DNA of 5,480 bases from an uncultured Clostridia bacterium (lineage in GTDB: Bacteria > Bacillota > Clostridia > Christensenellales > Borkfalkiaceae). The position numbers were made by a program, and so were the translations under genes. The DNA is taken from contig CAMWHW010000075.1 of the NCBI GenBank assembly GCA_947174175.1, positions 1 to 5,480 on the forward strand. Direction: 5' to 3'. Below the pieces are notes generated by a model. That model was not told the DNA's origin. It saw only the letters and a list, made by a program, of their open reading frames with translations, and searched no databases. Numbering within the stretch: position 1 is the first letter of the stretch; every line of letters begins with the position of its first letter. This document shows positions 1-5,480 of the stretch, in pieces.

Positions 1-118
1 TTGGAACTATATGGGCGGCTTTGATATTCATTTCATAATTATGGCGTTTGTATATGCCGCCGTAGTGTGCGGCTTAATATTATGGTCGCTCGTCAAGTTC
101 AAGAAAAAAGATTTCTGA
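1..118 (+). CDS. ABC-2 type transporter permease, C-terminal fragment
   Basis: Only the last 38 codons are present (reading from base 2 to TGA at 116-118); the 5' end is outside the window. The translated tail has a short polar stretch, then one hydrophobic segment of about 20 residues (IIMAFVYAAVVCGLILWSLV) and a basic end, KFKKKDF. A final membrane helix followed by a short Lys-rich cytoplasmic tail ending in DF is typical of ABC-2 type permease subunits. The next gene begins ten bases after the stop and is clearly such a permease, so the two probably form a paired, co-transcribed heterodimer. The call depends mainly on this context, because the fragment is too short to show a family motif. 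The substrate is unknown. It could also be another polytopic membrane protein. Confidence 0.6.
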   Translation, partial: WNYMGGFDIHFIIMAFVYAAVVCGLILWSLVKFKKKDF

Positions 119-128
119 GGAAATTGAA

Positions 129-1187
129 ATGCACTTTTTCAGAATGGTAAAAAGCGAGTTCCGCAGAATATTATCGGATAAAATTGCCGTAATTAGTTTT
201 TTACTCGTTTTTGCGGCTATAATAGTGCTCGTGTCCTGGTTCCTGGCAACAACGCCTATGTTCAGCGGTACCGGGAACACCACGGCCGGGCTTTTGGAGG
301 AATATCAAAAGGCATACGAATATTACTTGTCCTGGTACCTTTATTATACCGGTGAGGGACCCGCGCCCGGCTTGGACAGTTTTGGCGTCGGGGGATTACA
401 GGGCGCAAAAGAGCAGATGCAGTTCTATAAAATGCTCATGGATACGCAGACGACGCAATACTATTACGTCGACATGCGCTCGGTTGACTATCTTAACTTT
501 ATGGTGCCTGATAACCGCGGCGCCTTTTCAATGTTTTACGTTATGAAAAACGCGTTCTATCCGCTTTTGGCGTTTTCGCTTATAACGGCAATTATCAATT
601 GCGTCAGCCCGTATGCAAAGGGAATTATAAAAAACTATTACGCTTCGCCCGTAGGTAAACGCACGGTTTTAGGCGGTAAACTTGCTGCAACCTCGATTTT
701 AAATATTTTCGTTTGGCTTATTGTCGTGGTGTGGGGTTTGATTTTAGGCTCCCTGAACGAGCCCGTCATGGTTCTGTGGTATACGGGTGAAAGCTGCGTA
801 GCGTTGTCGCAGTATGCGGTGTTCGTGACCGTGATGGCGGGGACTCTGGTTGCTATGCTGTTCATAACGTGTCTGACCGTATTTATAGGGCAATTGGTTA
901 ATAAACCGCTGGTAACGGCGGCAATAGTCGTGCCATTCGTGTTTTTGTTTGCTTTGAATTATTTTTTAGCCGCGGACGGAAGCGGAATAATTTCGTATAG
1001 CGCAGCCGGGTATTTGCCTCTGGCAGGGTTAAACGGCGCGTTCTTTTCGCCTTCGGATTACCGGTTGTGGGTGGCGCTTTTGTTCCATATCGCGGTCGGC
1101 GCGGGAATGGCGGCGTTTATAATTGCCTGGCAGGATAAAAATTTCTTCGTTTCAAGGCGAAAAACGCTTGACAGAGTGGAAGGATAA
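129..1187 (+). CDS. ABC-2 type transporter permease
   Basis: This is a complete 352-residue integral membrane protein, probably the channel-forming subunit of an ABC exporter. Its ATPase is not in the window. The ATG is set by GAGGAA at 117-122, six bases upstream. I see six hydrophobic segments, at about residues 19-41, 138-160, 187-207, 228-254, 261-281 and 312-334. The first follows a short basic N-terminus. A large extracytoplasmic loop of about 95 residues, rich in Tyr, Gly and Gln, separates segments 1 and 2. The stretch after segment 2 (residues 162-184, with KGIIKNYYASPVGKRTVLGGK-like character) resembles the cytoplasmic coupling region of ABC-2 permeases, where a Pro-x-x-R/K pattern precedes a Gly-Lys. 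Length and topology fit the family. The preceding permease fragment lies ten bases away, which suggests an operon. The last 20 bases of the gene contain the promoter for rplJ. The substrate (drug, lipid, peptide or polysaccharide) cannot be inferred. Confidence 0.85.
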   Translation: MHFFRMVKSEFRRILSDKIAVISFLLVFAAIIVLVSWFLATTPMFSGTGNTTAGLLEEYQKAYEYYLSWYLYYTGEGPAPGLDSFGVGGLQGAKEQMQFYKMLMDTQTTQYYYVDMRSVDYLNFMVPDNRGAFSMFYVMKNAFYPLLAFSLITAIINCVSPYAKGIIKNYYASPVGKRTVLGGKLAATSILNIFVWLIVVVWGLILGSLNEPVMVLWYTGESCVALSQYAVFVTVMAGTLVAMLFITCLTVFIGQLVNKPLVTAAIVVPFVFLFALNYFLAADGSGIISYSAAGYLPLAGLNGAFFSPSDYRLWVALLFHIAVGAGMAAFIIAWQDKNFFVSRRKTLDRVEG

Positions 1188-1196
1188 AGATATAAT
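1168..1196 (+). promoter_or_regulatory. Sigma-A type promoter of the rplJ-rplL unit
   Basis: A perfect -35 box TTGACA (1168-1173) and a perfect -10 box TATAAT (1191-1196) are separated by exactly 17 bases. The predicted transcription start is near 1203. The promoter overlaps the 3' end of the ABC permease gene, whose stop codon is at 1185-1187. It sits just before the L10 leader, as expected for a highly expressed ribosomal protein unit. Confidence 0.9.
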
Positions 1197-1210
1197 CGTA
1201 ACGTAAATTA

Positions 1211-1327
1211 AACATGCCGCAGACAGCAAGTGCTTTTTTAAAAGCTTAATTTCTTGCCGAGGTAAAAGCTTTTTAATTATTTAAGTAATTATTTTGCCTT
1301 ATACCTTTGCGGTGTAAGGTTTTTTTA
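1211..1327 (+). promoter_or_regulatory. Ribosomal protein L10 leader (autoregulatory attenuator RNA)
   Basis: The leader carries the conserved signature of the L10 leader family: GCCGCAGACAGCAAG (1216-1230) and TTGCCGAGGT (1254-1263). These come together through GCAAG (1226-1230) pairing with CTTGC (1253-1257), with an inner hairpin GCTTT/AAAGC (1232-1236/1241-1245). A short closing helix TGCC (1215-1218) with GGTA (1261-1264) is possible. Downstream is a terminator hairpin. An alternative pairing of AGGTAAAAG (1260-1268) with CTTATACCT (1298-1306), eight of nine positions complementary, would block that terminator. Established knowledge: in Bacillus subtilis, excess L10(L12)4 complex binds the leader and promotes termination. 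The inferred model is that binding locks up 1261-1264, prevents the antiterminator and lets the terminator form. Confidence 0.88.
1297..1326 (+). terminator. Intrinsic terminator (attenuator) in the L10 leader
   Basis: A 9-bp stem pairs CCTTATACC (1297-1305) with GGTGTAAGG (1311-1319), including one T-G pair. The five-base loop is TTTGC, and seven T residues follow at 1320-1326. It lies about 17 bases upstream of the rplJ Shine-Dalgarno site, so it is a conditional terminator for rplJL. No other terminator separates it from the ABC permease gene, so it may also end transcripts reading out of that operon. Confidence 0.88.
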
Positions 1328-1357
1328 TAATCAAAATAATACGGGAGGTAAAAAGAT

Positions 1358-1879
1358 TTGTCAGCTAATCAAGAAGCGAAAAAAGTAGTTGTCGAAGAGA
1401 TTGTGGAAAAAATCAAAGCTTCCAAGTCCATCGTATTGGTCGATTATAACAAGCTCACCGTTGCCGAAGTTTCCGAACTGCGCAAAAAGTGCAAGCAGGC
1501 AGGCTGCGAATACAAGGTATACAAGAACACCTTGATGAGAAAGGCTTTGAACCAACTCGGCTTCAATCAGTTCGATAACGACCTGAACGGTCCCACGGCA
1601 ATTGCGTTTGCAGGCGACGAAACGTCGGCGGCAAAGGTAATGGTTGCGGCGGCTAAGGACTATACCGACAAGATAGTTTTAAAGAGCGCGTTCGTAGACA
1701 ACGCGTACGTGGACAAGAACGGCATTAAAGCGCTTGCTTCCATGCCCTCGAAGGAAGAGCTGGTTGCAAAGATGCTCGGCTCCATGCAGGCGCCCCTTGC
1801 AAACTTTGCAGGCGTGCTCAACAATCTTCTGTCGGGTATCGTCCGCGTGCTGGACGGCGTTGCAAAGAGCAAGGCTTAA
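1358..1879 (+). CDS. rplJ: 50S ribosomal protein L10 (uL10)
   Basis: The product is the 173-residue base of the ribosomal stalk. It binds 23S rRNA with L11 and anchors L7/L12 dimers. The sequence fits the family throughout. The N-terminal rRNA-binding part contains SIVLVDYNKLTVAEVSELRK (residues 24-43) followed by a basic YKVYKNTLMRKAL segment. The C-terminal part has LGSMQAPLANFAGVLNNLL and ends in a long helix that in known structures carries the L12 dimers. The length is typical for Bacillota. The start is a TTG at 1358, chosen because GGGAGGT (1343-1349) lies eight bases upstream and the next residues (SANQEAKKVVVEEIVEKIK) match the usual L10 start. The non-ATG start may lower initiation relative to rplL, consistent with the need for several L12 per L10, but that is inference. 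The gene is regulated by the upstream L10 leader. Confidence 0.97.
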   Translation: MSANQEAKKVVVEEIVEKIKASKSIVLVDYNKLTVAEVSELRKKCKQAGCEYKVYKNTLMRKALNQLGFNQFDNDLNGPTAIAFAGDETSAAKVMVAAAKDYTDKIVLKSAFVDNAYVDKNGIKALASMPSKEELVAKMLGSMQAPLANFAGVLNNLLSGIVRVLDGVAKSKA

Positions 1880-2012
1880 CACAAGCGGAAAAATTAAAGC
1901 CTTTGCGTTCGGCTTAAAAAAAATGAGCGCATAAAAGGGCGCGCGCCACGCCTTAAACCAAACGGCGCAAAGAAATCATTAAATTAAAAAATTATCCTAA
2001 GGAGTAAAAAAA
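1880..2012 (+). other. rplJ-rplL spacer with competing hairpins
   Basis: This 133-base spacer is long for an rplJ-rplL junction. It holds AAGCC (1897-1901) facing GGCTT (1911-1915), then a 10-base perfect palindrome GGCGCGCGCC (1938-1947). The sequence GGCGC at 1964-1968 could pair with GCGCC (1943-1947), and GGCG (1964-1967) could pair with CGCC (1949-1952). These pairings exclude one another. No T-tract follows any of them on the plus strand, so none looks like a terminator. They could be an RNA-processing or mRNA-stability element. I see no gene here. The rplL ribosome-binding site is AAGGAG (1999-2004). Confidence 0.5.
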
Positions 2013-2393
2013 ATGGCAGACGTTAAGAAGTTTATCGAAGAAATCAAAGGTATGACGGTTTTGGAGCTCAACGAGCTCGTTAAGGCACTTGAAGAGGAGT
2101 TCGGCGTATCCGCAGCAGCTCCCGTAGCAGTAGCAGCAGCTCCCGTAGCAGGCGGCGCGGCTCCCGCAGCAGCAGCTGAGGAGAAGACCGAGTTCAACAT
2201 CGTTCTTAAAGACGCAGGCGCTAAGAAGATCGACGTTATCAAGGTCGTTCGCGCATTCACCGGTCTTGGCCTTGTAGAAGCTAAGCAGGCAGTTGAAAAG
2301 GGCGGCGTTCTTAAAGAGAACGTAGCTAAGGAAGAGGCTGATAAGATTATCGCTGACCTTAAAGCAGCAGGCGCAACCGTCGTTGCTGAGTAA
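2013..2393 (+). CDS. rplL: 50S ribosomal protein L7/L12 (bL12)
   Basis: The product is the 126-residue stalk protein that recruits and stimulates the translational GTPases. Three parts are visible: a dimerization domain (residues 1-32, with [20 protein letters not shown]), a flexible Ala/Pro/Val/Gly hinge (about 33-56), and a C-terminal factor-binding domain (57-126, with [20 protein letters not shown] and TGLGL). The ATG is supported by AAGGAG at 1999-2004, eight bases upstream. Length is normal. The factor-binding helix keeps the basic and hydrophobic positions K71, I73, K77 and R80. The usual Lys in the GLGLKEAK motif is Val here (V88). The common Pro-containing loop that follows is replaced by [10 protein letters not shown]. 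It is co-transcribed with rplJ, and a strong terminator follows 15 bases after the stop. rpoB does not follow. Confidence 0.98.
   Translation: MADVKKFIEEIKGMTVLELNELVKALEEEFGVSAAAPVAVAAAPVAGGAAPAAAAEEKTEFNIVLKDAGAKKIDVIKVVRAFTGLGLVEAKQAVEKGGVLKENVAKEEADKIIADLKAAGATVVAE
2112..2151 (+). repeat. Two-copy 19-base direct repeat in the rplL hinge
   Basis: The sequence GCAGCAGCTCCCGTAGCAG occurs at 2112-2130 and again at 2133-2151, a period of 21 bases or seven codons. It encodes a repeated [14 protein letters not shown] unit in the L12 hinge. A third, degenerate CTCCCGCAGCAGCAGCT follows from about 2161. Because the period is in frame, gain or loss of a unit would only lengthen or shorten the hinge. 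Confidence 0.85.
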
Positions 2394-2408
2394 TTTAAAA
2401 TTGCAATT

Positions 2409-2443
2409 AAAAGCCCCCGCGCATGTTTGCGCGGGGGCTTTTT
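2409..2443 (+). terminator. Strong intrinsic terminator after rplL
   Basis: A perfect 12-bp stem pairs AAGCCCCCGCGC (2411-2422) with GCGCGGGGGCTT (2429-2440). The loop is ATGTTT and the run of T residues is 2439-2443. The A residues at 2409-2412 on the other side mean it could also work on the minus strand. It closes the rplJL unit and separates it from the next gene. Confidence 0.95.
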
Positions 2444-2515
2444 ACGCATCTGACCACAACATATTGTGTTTTATGTAATTTTTAGCACTATTTTGAAAAA
2501 CTTTGCCGAAAAGTA

Positions 2516-2544
2516 TTGAAATTTTCATTTACTTATGATATAAT
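2516..2544 (+). promoter_or_regulatory. Extended -10 promoter of the large surface-protein gene
   Basis: A -35 box TTGAAA (2516-2521) is followed after 17 bases by TATAAT (2539-2544). The TG at 2536-2537 gives an extended -10 (TGATATAAT). The flanking DNA is AT-rich. The predicted start is near 2551, giving a leader of about 65 bases. This is a strong match, suggesting high transcription of the downstream gene whatever its translational phase. Confidence 0.85.
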
Positions 2545-2550
2545 TCGTAC

Positions 2551-2615
2551 ACTAAAAATAGATTTTATTGGTTGCCGAGGTGAGTAGCCGCGGGCAAGCA
2601 GTGGAGGAAATTTAT
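2551..2615 (+). promoter_or_regulatory. 5' leader and ribosome-binding site of the surface-protein gene
   Basis: This is the predicted untranslated leader. TTGCC (2572-2576) can pair with GGCAA (2593-2597) across a 16-base loop, forming a modest hairpin just before the ribosome-binding site. The Shine-Dalgarno GGAGG (2603-2607) is eight bases from the ATG at 2616. I do not recognise a known riboswitch class. The element shares the 10-mer TTGCCGAGGT with the L10 leader, which may be chance. Confidence 0.5.
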
Positions 2616-5480
2616 ATGAAAATGTTTAAAATGACGACTGGGGGGGGGGGCAAGCACTTTTAAGAAATAAGCAAGGCGTAAAGCGCGCGTTGCTTTATAT
2701 ACTCACGCCCTTATTCTGTGCAGGACTCTGTCTTGGCACAGTTTTTTCATTTTTAAAAACGGACAGGGGAGTAAACGCAACGGCGGCAACCGCTTCCCAC
2801 GGCGCATATCTCGATTTGAGTGGCGGAACAAAATTTTTAACCGCTTTCAGCGGCGCGCAGAATGAAAATCTGTATCTCGGCGGTTACGACGGCAAACCCG
2901 TAAAGTGGCGCGTGCTTTCAAAAGAGGATTCGAAATACGGCGCAGCAAATACTTTGCTGTTATTTTCAGACAGTACGCTGGGTGAAGTTGCTTTGAATGA
3001 TATCTCTACGGACGCATTTTACGGCACGAGCAAGCTGCGCGCTTATTTAAACGGCGGCTATTATAATGATACCAAGACTACTTTAAACGGTTACGTAGCC
3101 GACAACGCTTCGCTATCCAAAACTCTTTTCAGTGATTTAAGCGTTATGCCGCTAAGCACGGCAAAAGAATTTTATACATACGAATGCGTGCGAGTAGCTA
3201 TAACATCATCTACAAGTAGCTACCCTATGCTTAGAACAACAGGTGATATTTTCAGTAATAGTACGGTAGCAAGTAAATACAATAAGAATTTGATTTCCGC
3301 AAAGAACGTAAATACAAAAACAAAAGAAAGTGGTAACGCCAATTTTACTACAATATTTGATACTAACGAAGGCATAAAAGAAACTATCAGGGGTGATATA
3401 CTTTTTCCGCTGGACTATGACGATGTGATGAAGGCTGAATACGGCTTTGTCGGTCCAAACGGTGGTTATTTAGATCAACAGCAGTTTGATATATTCAGAA
3501 CGCAGGCAGATAATTATAAAAGTATCGGATATAAAGCCGGATATTTAAATTCTTGGGACGTTGGTAAATATTATCAACAGCATCCTAGTGAAAAAGCATC
3601 TTCCGGTCTAACGTTTGAAGGTGATTATGCTGTAAGCACTGTTGATACTTTAAATGCTACTGATAATAAGTTATATCATTTAAGGAATACTTTTGTATCG
3701 TTTGTTGCCACCGATGCCGACAGAAGCGGTTGCTTGATTGTTTGTGACAATAATATTGACTTTTATGTAAGCGTCGGTGCGGATGCTTCATATGCCCGCC
3801 CCGCAAGCGTTTTGGATTTGTCCAAAATCGGCTATATAACCCCTGCAAGCATAGGCGCAAGTTTTGCCTCGGCAAGCGCGTTTACTACCGATAAACCCGA
3901 ATATAAGCTTTTCCTTAAAGACGCTCAAATGGGCGAAAACAGCAAAAAAGCAAATGCACTCTATTCGGTTTCGGGCAATACGCTTAAACTTTCCTACAAC
4001 AACCCCACGGTCAAGACCTCGGGTAAGCTTGTAATGCTGCTTTCGGATAAAACCAAGTCGGACGGTTCGGTGGCTTATCAGGCGGCAAAGGCAATAAGCG
4101 CCTCGGCAACGGCAGACCACTACGTAACAGAATCCTTTACTCTGCCCTCGGGCATCGATATAAGCAACTACAACGTTTCCGTATTGTTCACTTCGGATAC
4201 GAGCGGTAACTATACGGATAACGGTGCAAACGCAACCGAAACGATATACGCATCCTACACCGTATCCAACGGTATTCCCGCTCCGCAGGACATAAACGGT
4301 CTGGAATACGACGGCAAATGCAAGTGGATAGGAAGCCTCGGCGACAAAGCTCCCGACTGGGTAATCACGGACATATACTGCAATTCTTCGTATATGACTG
4401 TTGAAAAGATTATGTACACGGGCGTAGGCGAGGACGCCGAAGAAGAGGACGTTACCGACAGCGGCACAAGCGCTATCATCAACGCGGGCAAGTACGTTAT
4501 AACTATGAAGCTTGCAAGCGGACAGACGTGGAGCGGCACCGACCCGACTGATGATAAGACGTTTACTATAAACGTCGGGCAAAAGAAATCGACAGTCAAG
4601 CCCATAAAGAAGGACGGCGATCCCGACACTACGCCGTTCGACAGCGAAGGACTGCCTGAGCTTATTCAGGACACGGGCGGAACCGCAGGTACGTTCACCT
4701 GGGACGAGGGCGAGGAAGCAACCTCGGGAACCAAAAAGTACAAGTGGACCTTTACGCCCGAGTCGGACAACTACACCACCGAACACGGCGAAATGGAGTT
4801 GACTTACATAGGGCGTGTAATGACGGGTATTTCCGCAACCTTCAATACGGAAAAGGCCGCCGAAACGCCCATATATACCAGCACTTCGGATGATATTTTA
4901 AAGACGTATATAGTCGTTACGGCCACTTATTCGGACAAAAAAACGGGTACTATAACCGCGTATAAGTTCGAAATAGACACGATTGACGGCAAGCTGGAAG
5001 AGGGCGACAACACGCTTATAATAACGACCAACGACGATTCGCAGACCTGCGAGCTCGTTATACCCGACGTTATTGCCGTTGTCGTTGACAAGATAAATTC
5101 GGTCACGCTGGAAACAAAGGAATTCACCTATCCCGTGACGGCCGACGACATCAAGGAAAAGATTACGGCTGTAAACGTGCACTGGAACGACAACAGTTCG
5201 GGCAAGATGGAAGATTTAACCGACGTCACCGTTTCCGGCACGCTTAACGCTGGCGCCAAGGTTACCATAACCATTGGTATCGACGGCACCGAACTTACCA
5301 AGACGGTAGATATTAAGATAAACAAAGGCGAATACAGCATTTCGTCAAGCTTGTTTGCCGATAAGACCGTAACTTATTCGGGCTCTGCGTTCGACCCCGA
5401 AGGCTGGATAGACGAAACCAAACTTCCCGACGGCGTTTCGGTTACCTACTCCTGCGATAAGGATATGACCGAGGTAGGCG
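2616..5480 (+). CDS. Large exported DUF6273/Ig-MBG-like surface protein, out of frame at an 11-G tract, 3' end missing
   Basis: The ATG at 2616 has a good ribosome-binding site (GGAGG, 2603-2607), but with 11 G at 2640-2650 the frame hits TAA at 2661-2663 after 15 codons. Adding one G or removing two joins it to a frame open from 2651 to the window end, 943 codons without a stop. The product would exceed 956 residues (numbered here for 12 G). It has a basic stretch (R17-R24), a hydrophobic signal core (about 25-47) and possible AxA cleavage near 55-60. A DUF6273-like region spans about 80-410, with WRVL (98-101), LRAYLNGG (141-148), a later MLRTTGD and a closing YARPASVLDLS (from 393). A linker follows. 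An MBG/Ig-like region begins near 560 with GLEYDGK and includes KYKWTFTPESDNYT. Two further Ig-like units cover about 735-910. Another MBG-like unit (TYSGSAFDP, LPDGVSVTYS) is cut by the window edge. The role is inferred to be a cell-surface adhesin or interaction protein. The anchor (sortase motif or SLH domain) would lie beyond the window. Domain names are from pattern memory, not a search. Confidence 0.8.
2640..2650 (+). repeat. Poly-G (11) tract, likely phase-variation switch
   Basis: Eleven consecutive G residues begin 24 bases after the A of the ATG. They encode Gly codons just before the basic part of the signal peptide. Counts of 9, 12 or 15 put the ATG in frame with the long open frame. 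With 11 G translation stops at TAA 2661-2663, and with 10 or 13 G it stops three codons after AGC-ACT-TTT, also within 20 codons. Both wrong phases therefore truncate at once. No other G run of this length occurs in the window. Confidence 0.9.
3180..3775 (+). other. AT-rich codon-style block inside the surface-protein gene
   Basis: Within the DUF6273-like region, codon choice changes. ACA, AGT, GGT, GAT, AAT and AGA codons are frequent here; for example, seven ACA codons fall between 3180 and 3380, and all AGA codons I see after the signal region lie in this block. After about 3790 the gene returns to GAC, AAC, GGC, ACC/ACG and TCG. The frame stays open and in phase through both boundaries. 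This may mark a recombined or diversifying segment of the exposed domain. Confidence 0.55.

Noticed and set aside
1894..1923. Possible minus-strand terminator (AAGCC/GGCTT with an A-run)
   Set aside because: The stem is only 5 bp with a 9-base loop, and no minus-strand gene is present that would need it.
1997..2449. Minus-strand open frame of 150 codons opposite rplL
   Set aside because: It is a mirror of the Ala-rich rplL codons and runs through the terminator hairpin. No ribosome-binding site or recognisable domain is seen.
2455..2468. Inverted repeat CACAA-4 nt-TTGTG upstream of the second promoter
   Set aside because: The 5-base arms are short, lie about 50 bases upstream of the -35 and are easily due to chance in AT-rich DNA, so I do not call an operator.
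3788..4786. Long minus-strand open frame (332 codons) opposite the surface-protein gene
   Set aside because: Its translation is Cys/Arg/Val-rich with no family character. It lies wholly opposite a convincing coding frame and is explained by the high use of C-ending codons there. It ends where the AT-rich codon block begins.
2690..5480. Alternative TTG start at 2690 that would bypass the poly-G tract
   Set aside because: It has no good Shine-Dalgarno site (only AAGG about 11 bases away) and would remove the basic part of the signal peptide. The ATG at 2616 has an ideal site and its in-phase product makes a better signal peptide.
1..5480. tRNA, rRNA, CRISPR array, insertion sequence or attachment site
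   Set aside because: I saw no cloverleaf-like sequence, regularly spaced repeats, transposase-like protein or terminal inverted repeats anywhere in the window.

Overview
The window looks like chromosomal DNA from a Bacillota (Firmicutes) bacterium, most likely a Clostridia-type gut commensal. This rests on strong sigma-A type promoters, G-rich Shine-Dalgarno sites, an L10-type leader with an intrinsic attenuator in front of rplJ, and a very long exported protein with a DUF6273-like region and MBG/Ig-like repeats of the kind common in uncultured gut Clostridia. The taxonomic call is inference; no 16S or other marker is present. All genes lie on the plus strand.

Layout. (1) 1-118 is the 3' end of an ABC-2 type permease gene. 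Ten bases later comes a second, complete ABC-2 permease (129-1187). The ATPase partner is presumably upstream, outside the window. (2) A consensus promoter (TTGACA, 17 nt, TATAAT; 1168-1196) sits across the permease stop codon and drives an L10 leader RNA (about 1211-1327). The leader has a terminator hairpin and a visible competing antiterminator. It is followed by rplJ (1358-1879, TTG start) and rplL (2013-2393), which are separated by a 133-nt spacer. A 12-bp GC-rich hairpin with T-tract ends the unit. The usual neighbours rplK-rplA and rpoB-rpoC are absent on both sides. (3) A second strong promoter with an extended -10 (2516-2544) and a roughly 65-nt leader precede a large exported protein gene that runs off the right edge (2616 to beyond 5480).

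The most interesting point is at the start of that last gene. Eleven consecutive G residues (2640-2650) lie eight codons after the ATG. With 11 G the frame stops after 15 codons. With 9, 12 or 15 G it joins a frame that is open for the remaining 2.8 kb, giving a signal peptide, a DUF6273-like region and Ig/MBG-like domains. This is the architecture of a slipped-strand, phase-variable surface protein caught in an OFF state. The alternative is a homopolymer counting error in the assembly. The middle of the DUF6273-like region also has a distinctly AT-rich codon style, which hints at diversification or recombination there.

The three units are functionally separate: membrane export or efflux, ribosomal stalk synthesis under autogenous control, and cell-surface display. 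The L10 attenuator may also serve as the 3' terminator for transcripts reading out of the ABC permease operon, because no other terminator is seen between them.
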